Source of the DNA: an uncultured Roseicyclus sp.
GTDB taxonomy: Bacteria; Pseudomonadota; Alphaproteobacteria; Rhodobacterales; Rhodobacteraceae
Length of the DNA stretch: 64,000 bases
Assembly: GCA_937139335.1 (NCBI GenBank)
Contig: CAKZPN010000014.1
Location: 1-64,000 of the forward strand
Reading direction: 5' to 3'
Below are positions 49,676 through 58,473 of the stretch, piece after piece. The notes below the pieces were generated by a model, which did not search any database, was not told the origin of the DNA, and worked only from the letters and a program-made list of their open reading frames with translations. The position numbers and the translations under genes were made by a program. The number at the start of each line of letters is the position of its first letter. Positions within the stretch are counted from its first letter, which is position 1.

Positions 49676-50659
49676 TTACTGCACGGCGGACTGGTAGGCC
49701 TCGACGATGGCGGCGCCCTCGTCACCGGCCCGCTCCAGCCATTCGGCGGTCATCGTCTCGCCCGCGGCGGACAGGGCCGCGGCCAGCTCCTCGGAGGGGG
49801 TGACGACGGTCATGCCGTTGTTCTCCAGCTCCGCGATCTGCACCTCGGTCTCCGACGCGCTCATCTCCCAGCCGCGGGCCTCGGCGGTCGCGGCGGCCTC
49901 CATCAGCGCGGCCTGCTGGTCCTCGGGCAGCGCTTCGAACGCCTCGGTGTTCACGAAGACCACGTTCTTCGGCAGCCAGGCGTTCACGTCGATGTAGACG
50001 CTCGTGAAATCCCACGCCTGCGACGACACGCCCGTCGAGGGCGAGGTCATCATCGCTGCGACGCGGCCCGTGGCGAAGGCGGTGGGGATATCGCCTGCCT
50101 CCACCTGCGTCGGCACCATGCCGAGGATGTTCGCCAGCTGCTCGGTCGCGGTGTTGTAGGCGCGGAAGGTCACGCCCTGCAGTGCGGCCGGGTCCGTCAC
50201 CTCTTCGTTGAGGTAGAGCGACTGGCCCGGCCACGGCACGGCGTAGAGCAGCGTCAGCCCCTGTTCGGCCAGCAGCTCCTCGATGGCGGGGCGCGATACA
50301 TCCCAGAGCGCCTGCGCATCGGCGTAGCTGTCGGCGAGGAAGGGGATCGAATCCGCCTCGAAGATCGGGTTCTCGTTGGCGAGCCGCGACATTAGGATTT
50401 CGCCGATGGGCGCGAGGCCCCGGCGGACGGCGTCCTTGATCTCGGGGTGGCCGAAGAGGGAACCGGCGGAATGCACGGTGATGTCGAGCTGCCCGCCCGT
50501 CGCCTCGCGGACGTCATCGGCGAACCGGATGATGTTCTGGGTGTGGAAAACGGTGTCGCCATAGGGCGTCGGCATGTCCCAGGCGGTCTGGGCAGCGGCG
50601 GGAAGGGTCAGCGCGGACAGCGCGGTGGCCAGCGCAAGGCTGCGGATCGAAAGGCTCAT
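49676..50659 (-). CDS. dctP: TRAP transporter substrate-binding protein (DctP)
   Basis: 327 residues. A signal peptide (residues 1-23, ending LPAAAQ) is followed by the TRAP receptor fold: DITVHSAGSLFGHPEIKDAVRRGLAPIGEI, then LQGVTFRAYNTATEQLANILGMVPTQVEAGDIPTAFATGRVAAM. It catches a carboxylate-type ligand in the periplasm; identity unknown. It opens the operon dctP-dctQ-dctM-marR. The region upstream holds a palindrome at 50739-50752. Confidence 0.93.
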   Translation of the reverse strand: MSLSIRSLALATALSALTLPAAAQTAWDMPTPYGDTVFHTQNIIRFADDVREATGGQLDITVHSAGSLFGHPEIKDAVRRGLAPIGEILMSRLANENPIFEADSIPFLADSYADAQALWDVSRPAIEELLAEQGLTLLYAVPWPGQSLYLNEEVTDPAALQGVTFRAYNTATEQLANILGMVPTQVEAGDIPTAFATGRVAAMMTSPSTGVSSQAWDFTSVYIDVNAWLPKNVVFVNTEAFEALPEDQQAALMEAAATAEARGWEMSASETEVQIAELENNGMTVVTPSEELAAALSAAGETMTAEWLERAGDEGAAIVEAYQSAVQ

Positions 50660-50738
50660 CTGATAACTCCCGTGTTGGACACCCCCGCTACGGGGCGCGG
50701 TGGTTCAGGGTTCGTGAATGACCCTGCGTAACCGGAAG

Positions 50739-50752
50739 CGTGACCAGTCACG
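50739..50752. promoter_or_regulatory. Palindrome in the TRAP operon promoter
   Basis: CGTGAC-CA-GTCACG has 6-bp perfect arms and lies 80 bp upstream of dctP. A TTGACA-like sequence on the minus strand (complement of 50760-50765) stands just upstream, so the palindrome overlaps the probable promoter and may be the operator of the MarR-type regulator. Direct TGTCA repeats follow. Confidence 0.5.
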
Positions 50753-50833
50753 GACATTATGTCAACAAATTGTCAGATCTCGGCGGGCGCGCAGCCTGGA
50801 GCGCCCGAAAAACGAGCGCAGGCCGGGGCGGGA

Positions 50834-51418
50834 TCAGACGGCCAGCCGGTCCCTCAGGCTCTCCAGTAGGGCATCTTCGTCAGCGGCCTCCAGAACCCGG
50901 ATGTTCAGCAGTTCCATCGCCCGGATGCCGTGAAGCGCGAGGAACGCCAGCGTCGCGAGCTGCGGGTCCGAGGCGTTGGCGCGGATGCGGCTCAGGAAAT
51001 CGCTTTCGCGGCGGCGCACGGGGGCGAGCATGTCCGGGTCTTCGGCCAGCGCCGCCAGAAGACCCGAGGACGCCGTCTTGCCGCGGCCGCGCTCGGCCCG
51101 GAACTGCGCGATATAGGCCCGGATCGCGGAATTGGGTTCGCCGGTCCGCTCCTCGGCGCTGATGGCCTCATCGTAGCGGCCAAGGAAATCCTCGACCAAA
51201 GCCTCCATCAGCAGGCTCTTGGAGGGGAAATGGTAGAGCAGCCCGCCCTTGGACACACCGGCTTTCGCGGCGACGGCGTCAAGCGACAGGCGCGTCGTGC
51301 CCAAGTCATGCGCCAGCTCTTGCGCGGCGTCTAGGATGCGGCGGCGGGTGTCGCCGCGGGCGGCTTGCTTTTCGGCTGGCTGTTCGATGGTGAAGCTCCG
51401 GCAGGTTTGAAAGATCAC
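50834..51418 (-). CDS. TetR/AcrR family repressor of the RND pump
   Basis: 194 residues. The N-terminal helix-turn-helix reads TRLSLDAVAAKAGVSKGGLLYHFPSKSLLMEAL, the typical TetR signature; the C-terminal ligand domain is undetermined. A GTG at 51418 is the only start giving a long N terminus, so the true start is uncertain. It is divergent from the RND efflux genes with a palindromic operator between, so it probably represses both. Confidence 0.88.
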   Translation of the reverse strand: MIFQTCRSFTIEQPAEKQAARGDTRRRILDAAQELAHDLGTTRLSLDAVAAKAGVSKGGLLYHFPSKSLLMEALVEDFLGRYDEAISAEERTGEPNSAIRAYIAQFRAERGRGKTASSGLLAALAEDPDMLAPVRRRESDFLSRIRANASDPQLATLAFLALHGIRAMELLNIRVLEAADEDALLESLRDRLAV

Positions 51419-51428
51419 GCGTTGACTT

Positions 51429-51444
51429 TACCGACCAGACGGTA
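51429..51444. promoter_or_regulatory. Probable TetR operator
   Basis: TACCG-N6-CGGTA in the spacer between the divergent TetR gene and the RND adaptor gene. TTGACT stands just before it (51422-51427) and TATAGC overlaps its end (51443-51448), so binding would cover a plus-strand promoter for the efflux genes. Confidence 0.65.
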
Positions 51445-51583
51445 TAGCGCCCCATCGCAAAGATCAAGCCGCCCCTCTGGTCTGTGGCTTTCACAATGCA
51501 TAGGTGCCGTGCTCCGCGAGTGCGGCAAAACATCATGGCCCCGCGCGTCCCCCCGTGCGCCGGCCGAATTCAGGTCTGGTTCC

Positions 51584-52774
51584 ATGGTCAAACGCATCAT
51601 CATCGCAGCACTTCTTCTGGCCCTGGTCGGGGGTGGGCTGATCGGATTCAACCTGTTCCGCGACCAGATGATCGAACAGATCTTTGCCGACATGCCGGCG
51701 CAGTCGATGCCCGTCGAAATAGTCGAGGTTCAGCCCGCGACGTGGCAGCCGGCGCTGAACGCCATCGGCACAGTGAACGCGAACCAGGGCGTCGATCTGA
51801 CCGTCGAATCCGCCGGCATCCTGCGCGAGATCCTGTTCGAGCCGAACACCCAGGTGGAGGCGGGGCAGCTTCTGATCCGGCTCGATGACGTGGTGCAGCG
51901 CGCCGACCTCGAAGCCGCGCGCACCCAGCTGGAGCTGGAGCGCACCAACCTGTCGCGCCAGCAGGAGCTGCAAAGCCGCGGCGTGGCCACCAGCGCCACG
52001 CTCGAGACGACGCAGGCCGCCTTCAGCGCGGCGCAGGCACAGGTCGCGCGGGCCGAGGCCGTGGTCGAGCAGCGCGAGGTGACGGCGCCCTTTGCCGGAA
52101 CGATCGGCCTGTTGCGGGTGGACCTGGGCGAGTTCGTCCAGCCCGGCACGATCATCGCGACCTTGCAGGACCTGACCACCATGCGGGTCGATTTCAGCCT
52201 GGCGGAACAGAGCCTGCCCGACCTCTACATCGGCCAGACCCTGCACCTGAGCAGCGACGATGGCCAGCAATCCTTCGAGGGCGAGGTCAGCGGCATCGAC
52301 CCGCGTGTCGACCCGGCAAGCCGGCTGGTCGCCGTCCGCGGCACAGTCGAACAGACCGACGGCGCCCTGACGCCCGGCCAGTTCGTGCGCCTGCGCCTCG
52401 ATCTGCCGCAGGAGGAGGACGTGATCGCGCTGCCGCAGACCGCCGTGGTCAGCAGCCTCTACGGCGACTACGTCTACGTGGTGCGCCCGCAGGAAGATGA
52501 CGCCGACGCGCTCGCCGTGCGCCAGGTCTTTGTCGAGACCGGGCGGCGGTCGAACGGGCTGGTGGAGATCCGCGAAGGGCTGGAGGCCGGCGACCGGGTC
52601 GTGACCAGCGGCCAGAACCGGCTGTCCAACAACACGCCGGTGACGATTTCGGAACAGCCCGTGGCCGAAGGGCCGGATACCGGGGCGCCCGAGCCGGAGG
52701 AACCCGTCGAGGACGCGCCCGCAGAAGACACCGCAGCCGCAGGTGGTCGCGTCGCGGAAGGGACAACGGAATGA
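51584..52774 (+). CDS. RND efflux periplasmic adaptor (MFP)
   Basis: 396 residues. An N-terminal membrane anchor (residues 4-24) precedes the lipoyl/hairpin region (GTVNANQGVDLTVESAGILREI, then coiled coil LEAARTQLELERTNLSRQQEL to AEAVVEQREV) and the beta-barrel part (LPGQ-like IALPQTAVV). The acidic C-terminal tail is low-complexity (EPEEPVEDAPAEDT). It joins the inner-membrane pump to an outer-membrane channel not encoded here. It is translationally coupled to the pump gene. Confidence 0.92.
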   Translation: MVKRIIIAALLLALVGGGLIGFNLFRDQMIEQIFADMPAQSMPVEIVEVQPATWQPALNAIGTVNANQGVDLTVESAGILREILFEPNTQVEAGQLLIRLDDVVQRADLEAARTQLELERTNLSRQQELQSRGVATSATLETTQAAFSAAQAQVARAEAVVEQREVTAPFAGTIGLLRVDLGEFVQPGTIIATLQDLTTMRVDFSLAEQSLPDLYIGQTLHLSSDDGQQSFEGEVSGIDPRVDPASRLVAVRGTVEQTDGALTPGQFVRLRLDLPQEEDVIALPQTAVVSSLYGDYVYVVRPQEDDADALAVRQVFVETGRRSNGLVEIREGLEAGDRVVTSGQNRLSNNTPVTISEQPVAEGPDTGAPEPEEPVEDAPAEDTAAAGGRVAEGTTE

Positions 52775-55700
52775 GCCTGTCGGACGTCTTCATCAAGCGG
52801 CCCGTCGCCTCGACCGTTCTGGGCCTGCTGATCATCCTGCTCGGCCTTCAGGGCCTGTTCAGCCTGCAGACCCGCCAATACCCCGAGGTGGACGAGACCG
52901 TCATCACCGTCACCACGATCTACCCCGGCGCGTCGGCGGACCTGATCCAGGGCTTCGTGACCTCGCCCATTGCCGCGGCGGTCGCCACGGCGGAAGGCGT
53001 CGATTTCGTCACCACGCAATCGCGCCCCTCGGCCTCGGTCGTGACGGTGCAGATGCGGCTTGGCGAAGACCCCGACACCGCCTTGACCGAGGTGATGTCG
53101 AAGGTCCAGCAGGTGCGCTCGCAACTGCCGTCCGAGGTCGACGACCCCGTCATCGTGAAGGGCACCGGCCAGACCTTCGCGACGATGTATCTGGGCGTGC
53201 AGAACCCGTCGATGACGCCGGAACAGGTGACCGAATATATCGAGCGCGTTATGGTGCCGCGCATGTCCACGATCGAAGGCGTGGCCGAGGCGCAGGTGCT
53301 CGGCGCGGCCAGCTACGCGATGCGGATATGGATCGACCCGGTGCGGTTGGCCGGGCAGGGGCTGACCGCCTCGGACGTCGCGGCTGCGATCAACGGTGCC
53401 AACTTTCTCGCCGCGCCGGGCAGCACCCGCAACGAGCTGGTCACCTACGCGATCACGATGGAATCCACGCTGCAGACCCCCGAAGCCTTCGGCCAGCTGC
53501 CGATCTCGGGCAGCGGCAACGAGGTGGTGCGCCTGCACGACGTCGCCCGCATCGAACTGGCCGCCGAAAGCACCGACACGGTAGTGAATTTCAACGGTGA
53601 GCCGGGCACCTTCATCGGCATTTTCCCGACGCCCGAGGCCAACCCGCTCGACACTTCGGCCAACATCCTGTCCGAGCTGCCCGCGATCCAGCAGAGCCTG
53701 CCCGAGGGCATGACCGTGACGCTGCTCTATGACGCGACCGAGCAGATCGCCGCCTCGATCGAGGAGGTGCTGCGCACGATCATCGAGGCGACGCTGATCG
53801 TCGCGGTGATCATCTTGCTATTCCTTGGCTCGGTCCGCTCGGTGATGATGCCGCTGGTGGCGATCCCGCTGTCGCTGGTGGGGGTGTTGTTCATCCTGTT
53901 TCTCGCCGGCTACTCGATCAACCTGCTGACGCTTCTGGCGATGGTTCTGGCCATCGGTCTTGTCGTCGACGACGCGATCATCGTGGTCGAGAACGTGCAG
54001 CGCCACATCGACGACGGGCTCAGTCCGATGCAAGCCGCCTTCGCCTCCATGCGCGAACTGTCCACCGCCATCATCGCGATGATGCTGACGCTGATCGCGG
54101 TGTTCCTGCCGCTGTTCTTCACCGGGGGTCTCACCGGCGCGCTGTTCCGCGAATTCGCGGTGACGCTGGCCGGTGCCGTGTTCCTGTCGGGTGTCGTGGC
54201 GCTGACGATCTCGCCGATGATGGCGGCGCGGCTGCTGAAGAAGGGCGGCGAAAACCGGTTCCAGAAGCGGCTGAACAGCGGCTTCACCCGGTTCGAGGGC
54301 TGGTATGAGCGGCGCCTGTCCTCGTCGCTGCAGTTCCTGCCGGTGACGGTGATGATCGTGGTCGTGCTGATGGGGGTGACGGGCTACCTGTTCGTGAAAA
54401 CCTCCACCGAATTGGCCCCCGAGGAGGATTCCGGCGCGCTCTTTTCCTTCGTGAACGCGCCCAGCTACGCAACCACCGAATACACCCAGGGCTACGTGAA
54501 CCAGATGCGCGCCCTCACCCAGGATCTGCCGGAACTGTCGGCGAACTTCTCGATCACCGGCTTCGGCGGGCAGGGCAACACCGCGATCATGCTCTGGGCC
54601 TTCGACGACTGGGCCGACCGCGAGCGGACCCAGGCCGAGATCCAGGCCGATCTGCAGGCGCGGCTGGCCCCCATCGCGGGGGTGCAGGCCTTCGTCTTCG
54701 CGCCGCCGTCGCTGCCCGGCGCCGGGGGCGGGTTGCCGATTTCCTTCGTCGTGCAATCCACCGGCGACCCGTCGCAGGTCTACGAGGTGGCCGAGCAGAT
54801 CCGGGAGGAGGCGCAGGCCTCGGGCCGGTTCATCGTTGTGCAGAACTCGCTCAACTTCGACACCACTCAGCTTGTCGTCAACATCGACCGCGACCGGGCC
54901 GCGGCCCTGAACCTGCCGGCGAACCAGATCGGCACCACCCTGGCGCTGCTGCTGGGGGGCGGGGCGATCTCGCAGTTCGACCGCGACAACAACAGCTATG
55001 ACGTCATCATGCAGGTGCCGCGTGAATACCGCGACAACCCCGAACGGCTGGGCGAGATCTATGCCCGCGCCACCAACGGCGACATGGTCCCGTTGTCGGC
55101 TGTGATCGACGTCGAGACCCGCGCCGCGCCTGCGACGATCGAGCAGTTCAACCAGTTGAACTCCGCCACGATCAGCGCGCTGCCGCTGCCCGGCGTGTCC
55201 TCGGGCGATGGTCTCGCCATCATCCAGGACATCGCCGCGCCGATCCTGCCGGCGGGCTTCTTCGTGGACTATTCCGGGCAGTCGCGGCTGGAACAGACCG
55301 AGGGCAACACCATCGTCGTGGCCTTCGCGCTGGCGCTGGTGGTGATCTTCCTCGTGCTGTCGGCGCAGTTCGAAAGCTTCCGCGACCCGCTCATCATCCT
55401 GATGTCTGTGCCGCTGTCGATCTTCGGGGTGGTGGTGCCGCTGAACCTCGGGCTCGCGACGCTGAACATCTACACGCAGGTCGGGCTCATCACGCTCATT
55501 GGCCTCATCACCAAGCACGGCATCCTGCTGGTGGAATTCGCCAACCAGCTGCGCCACGACAAGGGGTTCAGCCGGGCGGAGGGCATCGTCGCCTCGGCGC
55601 GCCAGCGCCTGCGTCCGATCCTTATGACCACGGCGGCGACGGCGCTGGGCGTTGTGCCGCTGATGACGGCCGACGGCGCGGGCGCTGCGGCGCGATTTGC

Positions 55701-55839
55701 CATGGGCCTCGTCATCTTCGCGGGCATCACCGTCGGCACGATGTTCACGCTCTTCGTGGTGCCGGCCTTCTACGTGATGATCTCGCGCAAGGAGATGGCG
55801 CCGGACCCCGAAGAACCCGACGCCGCGCACGCGGTCTGA
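52771..55839 (+). CDS. RND multidrug efflux permease (HAE1/AcrB type)
   Basis: 1022-residue inner-membrane proton antiporter, the normal length for the AcrB family. The N terminus SLSDVFIKRPVASTVLGLL is the family start, the two large periplasmic loops follow, and the helix-4 aspartate pair is present in LVVDDAIIVVENVQRH. The C-terminal half repeats the pattern with GLITKHGILLVEFANQLR. It probably exports hydrophobic toxicants. It starts at an ATGA overlap with the adaptor gene. Confidence 0.95.
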   Translation: MSLSDVFIKRPVASTVLGLLIILLGLQGLFSLQTRQYPEVDETVITVTTIYPGASADLIQGFVTSPIAAAVATAEGVDFVTTQSRPSASVVTVQMRLGEDPDTALTEVMSKVQQVRSQLPSEVDDPVIVKGTGQTFATMYLGVQNPSMTPEQVTEYIERVMVPRMSTIEGVAEAQVLGAASYAMRIWIDPVRLAGQGLTASDVAAAINGANFLAAPGSTRNELVTYAITMESTLQTPEAFGQLPISGSGNEVVRLHDVARIELAAESTDTVVNFNGEPGTFIGIFPTPEANPLDTSANILSELPAIQQSLPEGMTVTLLYDATEQIAASIEEVLRTIIEATLIVAVIILLFLGSVRSVMMPLVAIPLSLVGVLFILFLAGYSINLLTLLAMVLAIGLVVDDAIIVVENVQRHIDDGLSPMQAAFASMRELSTAIIAMMLTLIAVFLPLFFTGGLTGALFREFAVTLAGAVFLSGVVALTISPMMAARLLKKGGENRFQKRLNSGFTRFEGWYERRLSSSLQFLPVTVMIVVVLMGVTGYLFVKTSTELAPEEDSGALFSFVNAPSYATTEYTQGYVNQMRALTQDLPELSANFSITGFGGQGNTAIMLWAFDDWADRERTQAEIQADLQARLAPIAGVQAFVFAPPSLPGAGGGLPISFVVQSTGDPSQVYEVAEQIREEAQASGRFIVVQNSLNFDTTQLVVNIDRDRAAALNLPANQIGTTLALLLGGGAISQFDRDNNSYDVIMQVPREYRDNPERLGEIYARATNGDMVPLSAVIDVETRAAPATIEQFNQLNSATISALPLPGVSSGDGLAIIQDIAAPILPAGFFVDYSGQSRLEQTEGNTIVVAFALALVVIFLVLSAQFESFRDPLIILMSVPLSIFGVVVPLNLGLATLNIYTQVGLITLIGLITKHGILLVEFANQLRHDKGFSRAEGIVASARQRLRPILMTTAATALGVVPLMTADGAGAAARFAMGLVIFAGITVGTMFTLFVVPAFYVMISRKEMAPDPEEPDAAHAV

Positions 55840-55846
55840 GCAATCG

Positions 55847-55865
55847 GGGGCCGGTCAACGGCCCC
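55847..55865. terminator. Short hairpin between convergent operons
   Basis: GGGGCCG (55847-55853) pairs with CGGCCCC (55859-55865) around a 5-nt loop just after the RND permease stop and before the end of the iron alcohol dehydrogenase gene. It has no T-run, so it is a weak candidate. Confidence 0.4.
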
Positions 55866-55887
55866 GGCACCGGCAACCCCTCCGCCC

Positions 55888-57033
55888 CTACAGGCAGGCT
55901 TCGAACAGCGCGCGGGTGTTGGCTTGGGTCATCTCGACCGGGTTGCCGCCGCAGGACGGGTCCTGCAACGCCATCTCGGTCAGCTCGTCCAGCCGCGCGG
56001 CCTCGACCCCCATCGCGCTGAGATTCTCGGGAATCGACAGCTCCGCCCGCAGCTCCATCACGCGGGCGCGAAAGCCGTCGAAGCCGCCCGCAATCCCGAG
56101 GTAGTCGGCGGCCCGGCCCATCCGGTCCGTGATCGCTGAGCGGTTGAAATCCAGCACCATCGGCATGACCACCGCGTTCGTCGTGCCGTGGTGGGTGTTG
56201 TAGACCGCGCCGACCGGGTGGCTCAGGCTGTGGATCGCGCCGAGGCCCTTCTGGAACGCCACCGCGCCCATGGCGGCGGCCGCCATCATCTGCGCCCGAG
56301 CATCGAGGTCGTCGGGCACGGCGTAGACGCGCGGCAGGTTCTCCAGCACCAGCCGCATGCCTTCCAACGCGATGCCCTGGCTCATCGGGTGGAAATGCGG
56401 GCTGCAATACGCCTCGAGGCAATGGGCGAGCGCGTCCATCCCCGTCCCGGCGGTGATGAAGCGCGGCATCCCCACGGTCAGCTCCGGGTCGCAGATGGTG
56501 ACGACGGGCATCAGCATGGGGTGAAAGATGATCTTCTTGCGATGCGTCGCGCTGTCGGTCAGCACGCCGGCGCGCCCCACCTCGGACCCGGTCCCGGCGG
56601 TCGTCGGCACCGCGATCAGCGGCGCGATGGTGTCGGGGTTGGCGCGCGTCCACCAGTCGCCGATATCCTCCAGCTCCCACACGCCGACCGGCTGGTCGAC
56701 CATCAGCGCGATCATCTTGCCCAGATCCAGCGCCGAGCCGCCGCCGAAAGCCACGACCCCGTCATGGTTCCCGGCGCGGTAGACGGCCAGGCCCGCGTCC
56801 ATGTTCGCCTCGGTCGGGTTGGCGTCGACCTCGCTGAACATGGCGTGGCCGAGCCCGGCGGCGTCGAGAATGTCGAGCGCGTTGGCGGTGATCGGCAGCG
56901 TGGCAAGCGCCCGGTCGGTGACCAGCAGCGGCCGCGCGATACCCGCGGCCTTGCAGTGATCGGCAAGTTCCGAGATGCGCCCGGCGCCGAACTTGATGGC
57001 GGTCGGGTAGCTCCAGTTGGCGGTGAAGGACAT
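55888..57033 (-). CDS. Iron-containing alcohol dehydrogenase
   Basis: 381 residues of the group III alcohol dehydrogenase family. Cofactor binding is in FGGGSALDLGK; iron ligands fall in the segment MDALAHCLEAYCSPHFHP and in SHPVGAVYNTHHGTTNAVVMP. The predicted role is oxidation of a primary alcohol to an aldehyde with NAD. It is the last gene of the operon after the aldehyde dehydrogenase (3-bp gap), so the pair likely runs successive oxidations. Confidence 0.93.
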   Translation of the reverse strand: MSFTANWSYPTAIKFGAGRISELADHCKAAGIARPLLVTDRALATLPITANALDILDAAGLGHAMFSEVDANPTEANMDAGLAVYRAGNHDGVVAFGGGSALDLGKMIALMVDQPVGVWELEDIGDWWTRANPDTIAPLIAVPTTAGTGSEVGRAGVLTDSATHRKKIIFHPMLMPVVTICDPELTVGMPRFITAGTGMDALAHCLEAYCSPHFHPMSQGIALEGMRLVLENLPRVYAVPDDLDARAQMMAAAAMGAVAFQKGLGAIHSLSHPVGAVYNTHHGTTNAVVMPMVLDFNRSAITDRMGRAADYLGIAGGFDGFRARVMELRAELSIPENLSAMGVEAARLDELTEMALQDPSCGGNPVEMTQANTRALFEACL

Positions 57034-57036
57034 GTC

Positions 57037-58416
57037 TCAGGCCTTTTTGAGGTGGTAGGATTTGGACCGGGTCAGCGCGAGGTAGCCGAGCTTGGACAGC
57101 GCCGCGCCGCGCCCGGTGTCCTTGCAGCCCGACCAGCAGAGCGCCGGGTCGAGGTAGTCGCAGCGGTTCATAAGGATCGTACCGGTCTGGATTTGCGAAC
57201 CGATGGCGCGCGCCGCCCCCGCGTCCGCCGTCCAGATCGAGGCGGTCAGGCCATAGTCGCTGTCGTTCATCAACGCGATGGCCTCGTCGTCGTCGCGGAC
57301 CTTCATGATGCCCACGACCGGCCCGAAGCTCTCCTCCCGCATTACTGCCATGTTATGCGTCACGCCGACCAGCACCTGCGGGGCAAGATAGGCGCCCCCG
57401 TCGTCGGCCGGAAACAGCGCGGGGTCGATCAGGGGCGTGGCGCCCATCTCGACCGCCTCGGCAATCTGGGCGCGCACGGTGGCGGCGAAGCGGGCATGGG
57501 CCATCGGCCCCATCGTCGTGTCGGGGTTGAGCGGGTCGCCCAGCACTTGTGCCATCACCCAGGCCACGGCCTTCTCGACGAAGGCGTCGTAGAGGCTTTC
57601 GTGCACGTAGATCCGCTCGATCCCGCAGCAGCATTGCCCGGAGTTGAACATCGCCCCGTCCATCAGCCCGTCCACCGCAGTGTCGAGGTCGGCATCGGCG
57701 CGGACATAGCCGGGGTCCTTGCCGCCCAGTTCCAACCCGACGCCGGTGAAGGTGCCCGCCGCGGCGCGCTCGATGGCGCGGCCCCCGCCGACCGATCCGG
57801 TGAAGTTCGCGAAATCGAACGCCCGCGCGCCGATCAGCGCCTCGGTGGTGGCGTGGTCCAGCACGACGTTCTGGAACACCTCCGCCGGCACGCCGCCCGC
57901 GTGCATCGCCTGTGCCAGCCTCTCGCCCGCCAAGAGCGTCTGGCTCGCGTGTTTCAGCATCACCGCGTTGCCCGCCATGAGCGCGGGGGCGATGGTGTTG
58001 ATCGCGGTCAGGAACGGGTAGTTCCAGGGCGCGATGACGAAGACCACGCCCTGCGGCTCGCGCGCCAACACCCGCGTCGCCGTCGCGCTGTCCTCGATCA
58101 CGTCATCGGCCAGCGCCTCCGCCGCGATCGCAGCCATGTAGGACGCGCGCTCGCGCACGCCGCCGAACTCGCCGCCGTAGCGCACCGGGCGTCCCATCTG
58201 CCAGGCCAGTTCCGGCACGATCTCGTCGCGCATCGCTTCGAGCGCGTCGATGCCGGCCATGACGCGGGCAATCCGGTCGTCCAGCGGCCGCGCCGCCCAG
58301 GCGGTCTGCGCGGAGCGAGCCTTGGCCACGGCGGCCTCGGCGGCGTCGAGGGTCAGGGGCGTGCGTTCGGCATGAACCGACCCGTCCACGGGGGAAATCA
58401 GCTTGATCGTCGACAT
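57037..58416 (-). CDS. Aldehyde dehydrogenase family protein
   Basis: 459 residues, NAD(P)-dependent. The active-site cysteine is in FNSGQCCCGIERIYVH, the general base Glu in LELGGKDPGYV, and the cofactor site FTGSVGGGRAIE. A PuuC-like role, oxidising an amino- or gamma-glutamyl-aldehyde to the acid, is suggested by the neighbouring glutamine synthetase-like gene. It starts 57 bp after that gene. Substrate specificity is inferred. Confidence 0.93.
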   Translation of the reverse strand: MSTIKLISPVDGSVHAERTPLTLDAAEAAVAKARSAQTAWAARPLDDRIARVMAGIDALEAMRDEIVPELAWQMGRPVRYGGEFGGVRERASYMAAIAAEALADDVIEDSATATRVLAREPQGVVFVIAPWNYPFLTAINTIAPALMAGNAVMLKHASQTLLAGERLAQAMHAGGVPAEVFQNVVLDHATTEALIGARAFDFANFTGSVGGGRAIERAAAGTFTGVGLELGGKDPGYVRADADLDTAVDGLMDGAMFNSGQCCCGIERIYVHESLYDAFVEKAVAWVMAQVLGDPLNPDTTMGPMAHARFAATVRAQIAEAVEMGATPLIDPALFPADDGGAYLAPQVLVGVTHNMAVMREESFGPVVGIMKVRDDDEAIALMNDSDYGLTASIWTADAGAARAIGSQIQTGTILMNRCDYLDPALCWSGCKDTGRGAALSKLGYLALTRSKSYHLKKA

Positions 58417-58473
58417 GACATCTCCTGTCGTCGGCCCGGTGCCGGGCCCTTCATCGCATTCGGGGGAAGTGCC

